A DNA stretch of 50,000 nucleotides from Cristatella mucedo (taxonomy: Eukaryota > Bryozoa > Phylactolaemata > Cristatellidae), in assembly GCA_009760855.2 (NCBI GenBank), contig WPIO01000037.1, positions 2,342,501-2,392,500 of the forward strand, given 5' to 3'. Shown here piece by piece: positions 28,946-41,700 of this stretch. The notes beneath the pieces were generated by a model that did no database searches, was not told where the DNA came from, and saw only the letters and a program-made list of their open reading frames with translations. How positions within the stretch are numbered: position 1 is the first letter of the stretch; the number at the start of each line of letters is the position of its first letter. A program made the position numbers and the translations under genes.

Positions 28946-30020
28946 ATAATGCTAGAACGTCTGACCAGCTCACCACCAAGCGCGAAGGCAGGTAAAGAGA
29001 GCAGCCACCAGCCAGTGCTCGGCGAGCCTTTTAGCAGAAGACTATAAATCAAAGAGCCTCCCCCCCCCTCTCTCTCTCTCTCTCTCTCGTGAGAAACTAG
29101 AACAGGTGCTGCGTGCCTTCGAATGTCAGAATAAACGTTTGGCAACTCGGGGCATTGCTATCGGGTTAACCGTCTGCACTCGCGCTAGAGCAGTCACCGC
29201 CCCGGCAAAATTCGTCCGACTTTGACAGGCGTTTCTCACGGCAACCATCTTTTTCTCTCACGGTAAGCTTTCACGTGGTAGGTACGCACTTACTGAACGC
29301 TTTGAATCTGATGGCTTCTGAGGCCGTCGTCCCGAGCGAGAGAGCGGAGCCGCTGACGTCGATTGGAGTCAGACGCCATTTTAGCAGCCTAAGAGCTCCG
29401 CTGTGCCGCTAGCAGATGTGAAAGCGAGACGGAATCAAGTGAGTAAATTAGCTAAGAAAAAGGCCAACGCCTATCCAGCTGTCGCCAGTGGAAGTTACTG
29501 AACAATTTTAAAATTCCGAATATCTCTTCCGAGAATTCCAGCCCATACAGCTAGTGAAATGGCTGGCGACGCGAGCCGTTTTGTCTTAGAGCTTTTCGGG
29601 GTCAGCGAAGCCAAAGGGTTAGTGCTAGGCGCCGACGGATGGTAAGCGACCGCTGCAGAATATGCTTTCTCGTGGACTGGCGACATATAAACTACCCACA
29701 ACTGCGGGACGGGAGGGCCTGCAGACGCATTGGAACGAAAAGTCGCCAGAAAGAGAGCACTTGCCGCACACCGCCGACTGAAAGGGAGAAGATATATGTG
29801 TATTACTGGCCGCCAGCAGACGGGAAAGCAGCCAGAAATAAGTGCTGCGCTATAGCTGCAGGGCTGCGGCGGATGCGACTAACTAATGCTGGGAGAGTCG
29901 GACGAAGCGCTGAGCGCGAGAGTCAGCCAGAGTCGCGGCGCCGTTGGATGCGAAGCGACAAGAAACTTCTTGAAAGTGGACGGCGTCAGAGGCCGTCGCC
30001 GGCGGAGAAGGTGCCGAGCT
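28946..30020. other. Intergenic DNA without a recognised gene
   Basis: A short C run and (CT)n lie at 29060-29089. The rest has no recognised feature. Confidence 0.5.
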
Positions 30021-30021
30021 G

Positions 30022-30160
30022 GTTTGGCCCAGCGGTCTAGGCCCTCGCCCCGACCACGGTCTGGCCGAGGTCGTTGGCTCGAGATCCGCGGCATATGAGA
30101 AGCGCCTGAATAGAGGTCCAAGTTCTTCCATGGCGCTACGCAAATGAATTGCAATATAAC
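30022..30160 (+). mobile_element. tRNA-derived SINE, family 1
   Basis: The head is tttggcccagcggtctagg. The B-box-like region is GGCTCGAGATCC, and the tail is agcgcctgaatagaggtcca. It is a full-length copy with a few changes. Confidence 0.85.
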
Positions 30161-33100
30161 GATAACGAGAACAGAATGAAGCAAGAGGATGAGCGCAAGC
30201 GGACGTGGGGGACGGGTGAGCAGGACATGCCGACGCAGGGACGTGATAGCGATGCAGGATCTCGCGCAGTATGCAGAGATCTTAGCCGGCAGCGAGTGCA
30301 GGAGTCGCGACGAGGCGATCGCGCATCTGGAATAAGACCATCGCGGCGTCCTCCTCCGAGGCGGCGAGGACAGCTTCCGGCGGTCCGTCAGACCGACCGC
30401 CGGAAGGCGAGTGAGCGACGAAGCTCCGTCGGAAGGCGGAAGTCAGCTCGACCTCTCAAGCCCTTGAACTCGACCTCCATCGCTGCGCGATAAGATGCGA
30501 AAAAAATGAGAGATTCGCTCTTCAAATGCTGGCTGGACTGCAGCGTAAATGACAGTTTATTGTCGCTCGCGAACACGAAGCGCAGGCGGCGAGCTCCCGA
30601 GTGACGACGGCCAAGCCGACGCTAGCCCGCGAGTCTGCCGCGTGCAGCATGCCGCACAGCGAGCATTAACTTAATCTCTGAAGATCGGCCGCCGTATTTT
30701 GGACAGCCGAGTTCATCAGTAGCTGGTTCAGAGGAGAGCCGGGGCCGCAACGGAAGGACCACACTCGTTCGTTCTTTAATGGCCCTGTCGCCGATCGCCA
30801 GCGGCCGCCATCATCGGCGGCGCCGATTGAAAATGGGCGTAGTTAAGAAGTTTTTCCCATGGCACGCAATCCCTGCACACACACGGACCACGACTGCACT
30901 TACATGAAGCGGTGCGGCTGGAGAAGTCGTTCGCCGACGTCCATGTTGGCCCGAGCGAAGCACAGGGCTGAGGTGAATCCCGGACAGAAAAGTTCAACGG
31001 CGACCATTGCGACATGAGGATTTCGCAAAATTGGCAATATGTGCTGCTAATTTTATTATCATTCGTTTAGGAATGAGGGCCCGCGTACAAAAATTGCGCA
31101 CAGACGTTTTTATTATCCGGCACTGGAGACCGGATGTGACTTTCGAAGGCTGCCGCCATGTACGGCTGCAGGAGGCCCGCTGCGCGGGGCTCGCTGGTTC
31201 GCGGATAATGAGAGGCCAGGCACCCCCGCTTGGGCATCTGCGGACGAGAATCGCCGAAAGTAAAGATCAGCTTTAGTGTCTGCCGTAATTGTACGTACCG
31301 ATCCCGATCGCTGAGGTCGACCTGTATCGTTGTGTATTACCCCAAGCTTGGCGGTCGCGTCGAGCCATCTTTTGTACGATATTCACTGGGCTTTATAATT
31401 TTGGAGCATCTCGTATAATAGCCCTGTGCATTATGTCCATAAAGGGAGATGCTGCACCATTAAAAGGCAGCTAGTGCGATTGGGGCGCCGGAGCCGGCCT
31501 CGCTGCCCCTGTGCGCCATATTGAAAGCATGCTGGGCTAGCAGCCGCCAGCCAGGTTATGCTTTTGCTGCCTTCTTTCGAAGCTAAATACAAGCGCTTGA
31601 GCTACCGTGCATGATGCCGCTGTGAATATAATCCATTTAAGACTCGAATGTCTGTTTTGTGGAGTACAGATCCTTCAATTAAGCGATGTTAGCCATTTTG
31701 CTATCGATGGAACTTCGCCGGAACCCGTATCCGGTTGCCGAGGAATCGGATCGACAGTGCTTGTACCGCGTTGACCGGCAATCTGCTTAGGCACGGAATA
31801 ATCAACCGCATGCTTTGCACGCTATTTTATGATGTAGTGTATGTAAATGGCGGGCCCTCTTTTAGACGACCGTTTGTAGGGATGGCGGTGCTGGCGGCAT
31901 CGCTTCAGTCTCGGCTTCTCGATGCGATTGAGGAGAGCAAGTTGGGCTATATGAAACTTTTGCAGATCGTCTGCTAGTTATAGAAATGCCAGTCGCTTTG
32001 CGGCAATACGCTCTAAAACTCTACCTGCTGGCGATTAGCCGATAAAGTGAACTGCCGATTTTTTATTTGGCCTAGCAACCGAAGCCCGTCGGACACTGCA
32101 CTCGAAAGTTCGTGATTCAGGTTTTGGAAGGGAAGTTATGTCGTGTTGCATGTTACTTAATGTGGATGCAATTAAAACAGTTCTGCTGCCTATCAAGGGA
32201 TGCCAATCTGGTAACAGCCTTAGCGTCGAGCTCAGGTGTTGCATGTACCAGGTTCGAATCTCGCCGGATATTCGCTGGTCAGCTGGCATTGCCCCCCCCC
32301 CAATGAATGGTACGGTCTTGCCTTCGAGTGAAGTGGTTCATCACCATTCGGCAGTGTGCCTCAACTATACAGTCACCTTGCCTTCCCCGGGAATATCAAA
32401 TTCATAGGTGATATCCTGTATTTTGTGTTCTATTCTGTTGGCTTGTTTGAATTTGAATAGTCGATTTTGGCTCGTATTGGTCGCTGCTGCTAGATTTAAA
32501 GTCACTCCTGCTTCTTGATGGTTAATGTTCAGCATACGTTGGGCTGGCTGAAGGTGATCTATTTTTCTCTTTTTCCGCCAATAATGATTAACATTTATAT
32601 AGAGCCCCAAAAGAACAAAATCTTTTTTTTAGGCTTTTTATTCGTATTGGGAAAGTGTACTTTAAAGTCATTTGAATCTCGAAGTGCTCTTACCGTTTAT
32701 TCCAGTGTCTTCTATGGCAAATTTCTACTGTGGATAATTTTTGCTATTGCAGTAACCTCGTTCCATCAGCTGTTGAAGCCAACGTGCGAGCCTGTCTAAC
32801 CCCCTTCTGGTTGGCACACGCATGTATATATGTATATCACTTCCGGATCCGGATCGCCACACCTGTTGCTGAGAATAAGCATAGAGCAATGATGAGGTAA
32901 CTACCTTTACGTTGTGTCAGCATCATTTAGGATGTTCCTTGTTCTGCTGTGTTGCAGCAACATGTATGCAGGTTTAACATTAAATTAAAAGACTTCTGCC
33001 CATCTGCTAGCTTGTAAGTGTACCGTGGCTGCTGTCGGTCAGGGCTAGTACTTGCATGGTGCATTTTGGTCCTGTGGCTGACCTATGACATTGAATTAAA

Positions 33101-33650
33101 ATGAACCGGCCTGCCTTCAATATGTATTTAAATTTTTTAGTGTGCATGTGTATAAATTAATCTGGTGTGTTAGAAATTGTTTGTCGGTTGCTTGGTATGT
33201 TTGTATGGTTTGGGGTTCATGCAGAATTGGAAGAGTTATGAAAAGTGTTCATAGTCGGGCAGCAGTGATGGGATCCATCTTCTTCTTCGATAGCTAGCAT
33301 GAATATATGCCAAGACTTACACTTTGTTTATGTACAAAGTCACTGATGTCACGATCTGACAATGCCACACATTGGAAGCATGTATATATTATGTACTCAG
33401 CTTCTAGGGCCCCATCGACCTTGTTTAAAATGCACTTGTCACTAGTGAGTGGCCTATTGTTGGGGTTTTAAATAGTTTTTTTTTCTGTTAGAACTCAGGT
33501 CAACCATTGTCCTTAAGATATTGGGAGATTAAGCTCTCCATGTCGTACATGTAGGTGTATGATAATTTTGATAAACTGCTGACAATTATTTAGTGGATGA
33601 ACTAGCTGTGTTTCATCCACCCTTCCAAGAAGTAGCATACAATTAAAATT
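30161..33650. other. Long stretch without a recognised gene
   Basis: The segment from about 30200 to 31300 is richer in CG dinucleotides and could hold a promoter or first exon, but no reading frame or splice pair is convincing. A degenerate family-1 or LINE tail lies on the minus strand at 32583-32640. From about 32800 the DNA becomes AT-richer with no feature. An 80-codon frame at 31735-31977 has no known motif. Confidence 0.4.
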
Positions 33651-33654
33651 AAAA

Positions 33655-33800
33655 ACCAGCTTATAAATCAGCCTCATTTTCCATAACAACAGAAGAGCAC
33701 CAACAGGCTGCCAACCTTTGCTGCGGGGGGGGGGCGATTGCCTGCAACAGGACTCGAACCCACGACCTGGATTGTGAAATGTGAGCATCTAGCCCTTAGG
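33655..33800 (-). mobile_element. tRNA-derived SINE, family 2 (diverged)
   Basis: The B-box-like GGGTTCGAGTCCTG on the minus strand and the end motif 'gctgatttataagctgg' fit family 2. The body is degraded and contains a run of nine or so G on the plus strand. Confidence 0.65.
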
Positions 33801-33886
33801 GTAAGACCCGGTTTGTTGGCAGTCTCTGGACAGATTAGCAACTGTGTGTGCATGTATATATCTGTTGGTTATGCACCCATGAATTA

Positions 33887-34455
33887 GGATAATAATGATA
33901 ATTATTTGCACATCTCAGAAAACGTAATCTCTTACTAGGCACTTTAGATATACTATCAAGGAAGGGTGACTATATGGTTAGAAAATGATGCCGAATTTCG
34001 GCCTCTCTAGTGGCAATTCAGTCTAAGACATACCTTTTCGACTGCTGGTGCCATAGCTATTAATTAGCTGAGGCATTTCCTCACATCTAGCATCAAAAAC
34101 GTGCTTCCTTTGCAGCAAATGTAAAGTGCCTAGAAAGAGATTAAGTTCTCTGAGGGTGCTATATCAAATGTATTAATATTATTAATATTAATATTATTAA
34201 TGGTAACAGGCACAGTGTTAGCATGCATAGTAATCTGGTTAGTGGTAACATATACAGTATCAGCATGTATAAGCACTCAAAGGACAAATCGCAAGTACCC
34301 AGCATATGCTGTGAGGAACAGGTGAGTTTTTAGCTTCTTTTTAAAATGTCGCCAGGATGTGTGTCGTCAGTCGAGAATGAGTTCTAGGCTTTAGGAGCAT
34401 ACTAAGTGAAGGCACCGTGTCCAAAGGGTTTGAGATTGGTTTGTGGCTTAGCTAA
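33887..34455. mobile_element. Mosaic of LINE 3' fragments in alternating orientation
   Basis: A minus-strand tail (33887-33960) is followed by a plus-strand tail (about 34095-34185). A minus-strand 3'-UTR and RT end without its own tail then runs to about 34455. The arrangement could come from nested or sequential insertions or from an inversion. Confidence 0.75.
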
Positions 34456-35911
34456 ATAATTTGAGTTAAATGAATGCACGTGCATGTGAATGTAGGTTTT
34501 TTGCGGTCAAGCTGACTTTATGACTTACAATCGGCAGCAGAGAGATAACTTTGAAAACGAGAGTGGCCGAGATCTTTTAGCAAGCTGTTGAATGCTGCTA
34601 TTAATTAGTTTGTGCTACATTTAATTCTCATCTGCTGCTCCCCCTTTCTGTCGTAGGATGCTGCCCAATAATGGGCACTATATCTCTTTTTATGTATTAC
34701 CAAGTACACCAGTTTTCCGATTTTTGAAAGTTTGCTATACTGGCAGTGAATGGCAGGCAGTGTCTGGTTTTTTCTTGTTAACTTCAGAATATGTTGCTTC
34801 TCAAGATCCTGTCTTAAGCTCTCTGGGTTCTGACTCGTATCCCGAGTGCATGCCTCTAGCATGGAGGAAGAGGCACACAACGATGCACTGCCCTTGCAGA
34901 GCAGTGCAGCACGAAGCTGCTGCACTGCTGATCTGAAGTGCCATCTAAATTGACAGTACGTGATTTTCTTACATTGCTGCTTCCAGCAAGAGGTAACACT
35001 TCCTGTTGTGGGCAGTACATGCAATTCGAGATTGCAACATTACCCCTCCGAAATTCGCCCTCTTGGGCAGACAGAATATGTCTGTGTTGCAGTTGGACAG
35101 CATTTTTTAATTCGCGATTTTGTATTACGGTATTGGCAGAGTGGGTAACCATTAGTCGATTTTGCCCACTGCTATGCTGCACCACTTGACGATTTTTCGC
35201 GATGTAGATCCACTCGAATCGAATCCTTGGAAGCTTGCGATGTGAAGCAATTTAGCTCAAGTATTTGCGCACTAGCGTGTCGTGCTGTTTCTATCGCTGC
35301 CTGTCCCGGTATTCTAGCAAGCACACCGGACTGTCAGTCGAACACTGGCCGACTGGCCAACCATGTGACGGGATGCATCTGGATTTGAAGTTTCATTCGT
35401 GTAGCTTGGCTGTTCTGTAGCTTATTTTCCCTGCTACTTAGTTTGCAAAGTTAACTTTGTGGTGTTGACGTGTATAATTTTCTTAGCGATCAGCACTTAC
35501 AGTGTGTACTAGATGGAAAGTCTGAACGCAAAAAAGTCGGAATCGAACGTCAGAGACGCGTGAGAGCTATCTGGCTATTGCTGCCTGGCCGAGCATCTAT
35601 GTAGCATGGGCGGCTTGCCTTGTTGAATTGCAATGTCGAGTCGACATGTTGCTGGGTGGGCAAAAAGTGGGGCACTTGCTGCAGGTGCATCCGGTACAGC
35701 GGCAGCAGCAGCAAGCCTTGTGCTGCTTGGTGCGAGCAAGCGAGCCCCTGTGTGGCCACGTGATTGATGCCTCGAAAATTCTTGAAAGCCCTGAACACCG
35801 GCTGTCCTGCCTGTAGAAAGCAGGATGTGCCTGTCGGCGGCTTGCACATCCTTATCGATGTAAGCAGCAGGAGAGCTCCTTATGGGCTATCATAATGCTT
35901 GCCTTATTGAC
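34456..35911. other. Sequence without a recognised gene; one exon-like segment
   Basis: The 44-bp segment 35817-35860 is bounded by a pyrimidine-rich CTGTAG acceptor and a GTAAGC donor, so it could be a small exon of a plus-strand gene. No flanking exon confirms it. The open frames at 34605-35185 and 35550-35850 lack motifs. Confidence 0.3.
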
Positions 35912-36023
35912 GGCAATGTATGGTGTCCTTCTGCAGAAGTCGATCTGTTGCTCGGGGTCGAAATATATATTTTTCGACCCCGAGCAACAGTTCGACTTCG
36001 GCAGAAGGCAATCCTACATTGCC
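35912..36023. repeat. Long near-perfect inverted repeat (hairpin)
   Basis: The outer arms ggcaatgta and tacattgcc pair perfectly. A six-base internal region pairs poorly. Then ccttctgc/gcagaagg and a 28-bp stretch around ctgttgctcggggtcgaa pair with two mismatches. The loop is a short AT run. The arms are about 51 nt. It could be a foldback or MITE-like element, or the template of a small-RNA hairpin. No other copy is seen in the window. Confidence 0.88.
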
Positions 36024-36033
36024 ATCTATAAGC

Positions 36034-36112
36034 GATATATATATACATATATGTATATGTATATATATATACATATATATGTATATATATATATGTATAC
36101 GTATATATTAGC
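36034..36112. repeat. (AT)n tract with AC/GT interruptions
   Basis: AT-rich alternating sequence directly follows the hairpin and runs into the family-2 SINE. Confidence 0.9.
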
Positions 36113-36270
36113 TGATTTAACAGCCTCTTCGTATAGCAGAATCTGGAGAATCTCGTTGTTGTCACCTTCGCCTGCAGTTGGCAATAAAGGATCGTCAACT
36201 ACAGGATTCGAACCCACGATCTCGGTCGTGAAGAACGAGTCCTCACCTCCTGGGCTATCACGACTCAGTA
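36107..36270 (-). mobile_element. tRNA-derived SINE, family 2
   Basis: On the minus strand, the head begins near 'tcgtgatagcccaggagg', the B-box-like region is GGGTTCGAATCCTG, and the end is 'aggctgttaaatcagcta'. Confidence 0.85.
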
Positions 36271-36571
36271 ATCGATGAATGCTAGCACCCAACCTCTGGG
36301 CAAAGGTGGAATTTTAATGGTTGGGGTCAAAGTGTCAAAGGACGATTGTTATGTTGGCAGGAAGGCCACCAGTTGGAAGAGTGTCACTTTCGGAGAACTT
36401 TTTGCCTCTAGTCAAACCAGACTTGATCGCTCTGCAACACAATTTCGTGAAGCTTACACCCCACAGTCAATAAATGTGCTTAGGTCTGATCACTTCGGTG
36501 TGCCTCAGCAGTTCTTCCAAGGTTTGCACTTTGACTTTTGGCCGACCCGTGGGGCAGAAGCACCTTGTACC

Positions 36572-36762
36572 GGTTTGGCCCAGCGGTTAAGGTGCTCACC
36601 CCGACCAAGGTCTGGCCGAAGTCGTTGGCTCGAGCCCTGTAACATATGTGAAACACTCGAATAGAGATTAGTATAGTTGAATTAATAATTCACATTAATA
36701 TAATAATTAATTGATAATTAAAAGAATAGATATTCTCTTAGGGTGCTGTAAAAACGAATTGT
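36572..36762 (+). mobile_element. tRNA-derived SINE, family 1, split by an AT-rich insertion
   Basis: The head (tttggcccagcggttaagg) and B-box-like GGCTCGAGCCC are intact. The tail is interrupted after 'gagatta' by about 60 bp of almost pure A/T (about 36672-36731), then resumes at 'ttctcttagggtgctg'. Confidence 0.85.
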
Positions 36763-37491
36763 TTAATGTTTGTCTCGATCACCTTGCCCACCGAGCTTGT
36801 CCTTTTATGCAGAGGGGGGGGGTTGCTGTTTCCATCTAACCTCTCTCAGTATGCCTTCGGCTAGCATCTGTAAACTTGCATGTCGACGTCGTGCCTGGGC
36901 TCCTCCCGACCTTGAATGACCCCATCTCCTATCCCCACCCGTCTTATTTCCGGTCTCTGCTATGGGGAGCACTGCTGCCGAGCCTAGTTGTCCAACGAGC
37001 AATTTAGTAAACCGTAAATTTCCTGTATGCTTTTATCCTGAAATGAATTTTTGCCTGCTTATTGTGAATAGTATGCATGGTTTTACTGATGACGTCTTGG
37101 ACTCAGTCATTGCATATCGTGAGGTGCCCGGGTTTTGGTTTAGTTGGCCAGATTCCTCTTTTTGGAGCTGTTAATTACTGTATATTTGGTCCAGGAGACT
37201 CATGCTTAACTCCCAAGACCTGCGAAACCTTTCCTTCCATATCAAGTTAAAGTTAGGTCAAGGTTGTTTGGGCTGGCTCAGCCTTTTGGCAGAAAAAGTC
37301 TTTTATGTTTGAATGGTGTAGGAAGTCTAATAAAAAATGACTTCTGAAGGCATGCCCTTTTTGCAACGCGTTATTCGAATTCGATATTTTATTATTAATA
37401 CTAATTATTATTCGAATTCGATATTCGATATAGCTCGAATCATGTCTTGTTACAAGATCCCGATGCCTGATTTTCGTTGTGCTAAATAAAT

Positions 37492-37645
37492 AAATATTAA
37501 CTGACGTAGCAGCCTCATTTGTATAGGTTCAAAAAAGCCTTGACAGCTGTCACCTTTGCTTGCAGTTGGCAATAAAGGATCGCTCACTGCAGTATTCCAA
37601 CCTGCGATCTCAGTCTCGAAGAGCAAGCACCTTACTTCGGGGAGG
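37492..37645 (-). mobile_element. tRNA-derived SINE, family 2
   Basis: The minus-strand end 'aggctgctacgtcagtta' and the body with 'gcaagcaaaggtgacagctg' match the family. The B box is degenerate. Confidence 0.75.
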
Positions 37646-38711
37646 GGGGGTGGGCTTGCACGGCCTGCAGTGGTGACGGAGCTTCCGGCTGTGCGTCCAA
37701 GCCTGTAGGTTTGGCAGTTGCCTGTGCACCAGCGATTCTACACGTGTGGTGCTCATGTTTTGGAGTTTCAAAGTGGACTGGCTTCTTGCCAGCTGTGAGT
37801 CTGCTGTTTGGCTTGTTATATAATGTTAATTATATGCACGGTGGTAAATCATAGCCCCTTTATGATGGAATAGAAAAAGAACTTCGAAGTCTACAGTAAG
37901 CAATGTAGACATGCTTGTTCTGGTCTTGTCTGACAGTTTTTCAAGGGCTGCACTTTTTAGACTGTATGTCAGTGCTTACAGACACCTGTCATAGCCTAAA
38001 ATATGGTCATGGATGGTTTGATGTATGTCTGTACACGTGCATGTATGCATGCGTTTACATGTGGGAACACTTTACTTTGGACTTCGGGCTTATCAACTTC
38101 AATTGGCAGTGGCCTCGAGGAAGTCTCGAACTGCTTAGTCAAGCTCAAATAAAACGTCACAGTCGTGTAGCACCTCTATTGATGATTTTGTCAGCACACT
38201 GAATGATCGTTTTGAGGAACTTTGGCTCAGTTTGATTGTGAGTAATAGTATGGCTCTGGTTTAAGAATGTGTGGACTGCAATCCTCATGTATGATGTGGA
38301 TATTTTGTCGTTGTTGCACGAGGCTAGAGTGGATCACTGACAGTATGAACGAGGGGTCTCAAGACCTCTAGCCTTATGCATCGTGCAAGAGTTCGTGCAT
38401 TGAGCATTTAATGACACTGCTGCTCTTAGCCTAGCGGTAAGGTGCTCGCTCTTCACGACTCCAGACATAGTGCTGAGTCTTCTAGCAGACAAACCTTGTT
38501 GCCAGCTTCAATAGGGTGATGGCAGCTATGGCTCTTATATAAATGAAGCTTTTGAACGAGTTACTCACCTATTTTCTCATTGGTCTTGCACGAGTGCTTT
38601 TTGAATGGCTCTGTGCACACTACCTCTCGTTGAACTGAAGTGTTGTCGACAATGCATGCTAGTAGTATTTTCGTGTCCCATCGAAGCAACTGATCTGTGA
38701 CGGCAAAGACG
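37646..38711. other. Region upstream of the long open exon
   Basis: A fragment resembling a SINE head (agcctagcggtaaggtgctc) lies near 38440. No upstream exon of the following gene is recognised. Confidence 0.45.
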
Positions 38712-41700
38712 ATGTTGAGATGCTTATACATCTATTGCAGATTGGACTTGAAGCAGGTGACAGGAGGCCAGTGTGTTCCACAGTGTGTTGACAATGAGTG
38801 CAGCTGCAAATCAGACGGTGGCAGCACTGCCAGCCGCCCTGAGGCTTTGCTGGCTCCCTGCTCGAACGGGCTTTCGCTCGAAGGTGCGAGATCTCTTTCG
38901 ACCGACAAAGCTCTTTCTGACTGTACTGCTCGAGTCCCCGACATCTGCCGTAGTGCCGTTGCTCCACCAGATTTACCCGACGATATAGAGCCCATGGAGA
39001 CAAACGACGACGTTAGTGGCACCAACAATGAGGCCAGCCATCACTGTGCTGCCGTGTGTATTGGTACATCAGCTGGTGGCGGTGGTGGTGCTACTGCTCT
39101 CAAAATGGCCAGTCATGCTTCAGAAATGCATAGCTATGCCAGAGGAAGTGCCTCGGTGCATACATTGGCTGCAGCTACCGTGTCGACCGATCAGCCATTG
39201 GAGCATAGAGATGAATCCGTTTATCCTTTTAAAAACCCACGACAGCTGGCCTACTTTTGCTCGCCAAATAAGCTCAGCATGCCGGCTGTTATCAGCAGGC
39301 ATCATGCCCGGCAAGCTGCCACCGTTGTGATGAGCATCTCACGGTACATGAAACATTTTTTTAATCAATCGCAGCTGCCTCCTTTACCCCTGCTGTCTGA
39401 TCGAATCAAGGCCGAACCACGCTTGACACGTGATGCAGCAGTGAGAGGCAGTTACAGCCGCGCAAGCTTAGCAGCCGAGGCGTCAAGTGCACGCAGCCGC
39501 AGGACCGTGTTCTTGGCCAAAAAATCTGCTTTCGTTGCGGTGCCCCTTGATCCTGCTGTTGCTGCACCCGCTGTCAGCACTGTTCAAGCAACTGCCGTTG
39601 CTGTCCCTGCTGCCGATGCGGTTGCATCATCTGGGCGTCCACGTCGCAAGGTTCGGATGCAATACCGCTTTGAGAAGGCACACAATGAATGGGAACTGGA
39701 GGGACCACCTTCCTCGCATTCCGAGGGAGAAGATATCAGCACTAGTAAGGTAACTGCAGTATGTGCTTCGGTAACCGGAAGGGCAGCAAGTGCGGCGACT
39801 GCTTGTGTGCCTAAGCGACTGTATAGCCTCCTGAATGGCAACGGTGGTTTGAAAACTGTCACTCTAAAACGAGTTAGCACTACAAGCCCCGCTGGTGCAA
39901 AAATTACCGGAAGTGTAGGCCAAGGAACACTGCCACCGCTATTCCGCACCATCCGTGCCGCCGACAACCAAGTCGTGACTGTGGCCGGAACTGCCAAACT
40001 AGCTTCGTCGAGTGCCAAGCCCAAACCAGCTGGAAAGGTGATGTCCACGCCAGCTCAAGAGTTTGCAACCTCCGAGCCTGCTTTAAAGGCTCTGACGCCC
40101 AAGCCGACTTCCGCGGCCACAACTAGTCCGGCTCAAATCCTCGAGACACCCGAGCCGACTTCCAATGCGTTAGCGCCGCCGCAGTCGAGTTCGCTTTCGT
40201 TGATATCCACGACAGCTTTGCTTATCAGACCCACTTCTGTGGTCACACCTAAGACGACTCCGAAGGCTGCAACAGAACCCACTCCAAAGTCTGCAGCCAA
40301 GCTGACTCCGAAGGCTGCAACCGAGCCAACTCCGAAGTCTGCAGCCAAGCTGACTCCGAAGGTGGCAACCGAGCCAACTCCGAAAGTGGCAACCGAGCCG
40401 ACTCCGAAAGTGGCAACCGAGCCGACTCCGAAGGCTGCAACCGAGCCAACTCCGAAGTCTGCAGCCAAGCCGACTTCGAAGGCTGCAACCGAGCCGACTC
40501 CGAAGTCTGCAGCCAAGCCGACTCCGAAGGCTGCAACCGAGCATGCTGCAAAGGCTGCAACCGAGCCGACGTCGAAGGCACTCACCCTGTCTCAGGTGAC
40601 TGGTAAGCCCAAACCGGCCCAAGTGGTAGGCACTCCCAGAGTTGCTCTATCAGTCACTTCTCCCATACTGGCTCGGGCAATGGTGTCACCTATGTCTGAC
40701 AAGTCAGCCAATGCATGCAAGGCTGCTCAGCAGGTTGGGGCGCATGCATCTGCCAGCCGATGCATCATCGATCCTGACGGTGGGCCTGGCAACGAGCTAG
40801 AAGGCAATGGCTACAAGTGCCTGCTTGTGGTGTACGAAAAAAATGCACCAGCCGAATTATTGGGCAAGATGAAGCATGTGCTGGCTAAAAGGGGTAACAG
40901 TCTGCATCTGAACCCATTTGCCCGCTCGTCGTCGTCATTGTCAGCGGCAGCCCCTGCCGGACGTGCCCACGTATCCACTCCTGTAGCTTCTGACCCGAGC
41001 CATCGAGCACCGTCTGTGGCGAGCTCTGGTAGGCTGCTGTCTGGCGCCCTCTCAGGTCCCGCTTTCCTCATGGGACGGATCGGCGCGCCGCTTGCAAATC
41101 TTTTCCCTGTCACCCCACAAATCAAGCGGGCTTTGGAGTGCGGAAAGTTGAACATTGCCCCTGACTCGGCAGTAACCGTCGGCATCGACGGTAACATGCG
41201 AGTGATTATGCCGTCAGCCAGTGCCTCTGCAAGCGGAAGTGTCTCTGGTAGTAGCTGCGGCATTGCGGCTAAGAGCAGTGCGGCTAAGAGCGTGCCTCAC
41301 GATTCAGTGGGAGGTCGGTCGGCGGTCTGCAATGCAGCCACAGGCAAACTTGCTCTTGCCAAGATGGCGTCGGATTGTGTCGCTGCCTATAGCCGCGGCG
41401 AATCAGACGAGTGCGGGACACGTAGCAGTGGAGACGAAGAGATCTGGCTGCCTCCACCATCCAAGAAAGGCAGGTTGATGAACCACCCCCATAATCAGCT
41501 ATCACGACGCAGCAGCAGCAGCAGTGACAAGGGCCGCGAAGGTGAATGCCACGGGTCCATGTCTGGTGGCAGCCGTGGTGACGCCTGGTGGATTGGTCAT
41601 TCGAGGCAAGGAAGAGGTAGATTGGTCTGTGGAAGCTGGCGTGGCTTCGTTCATGACCACTCGAGTTTGGGCAAGTCCAGTAAGCTCCTCACCATCGGCC

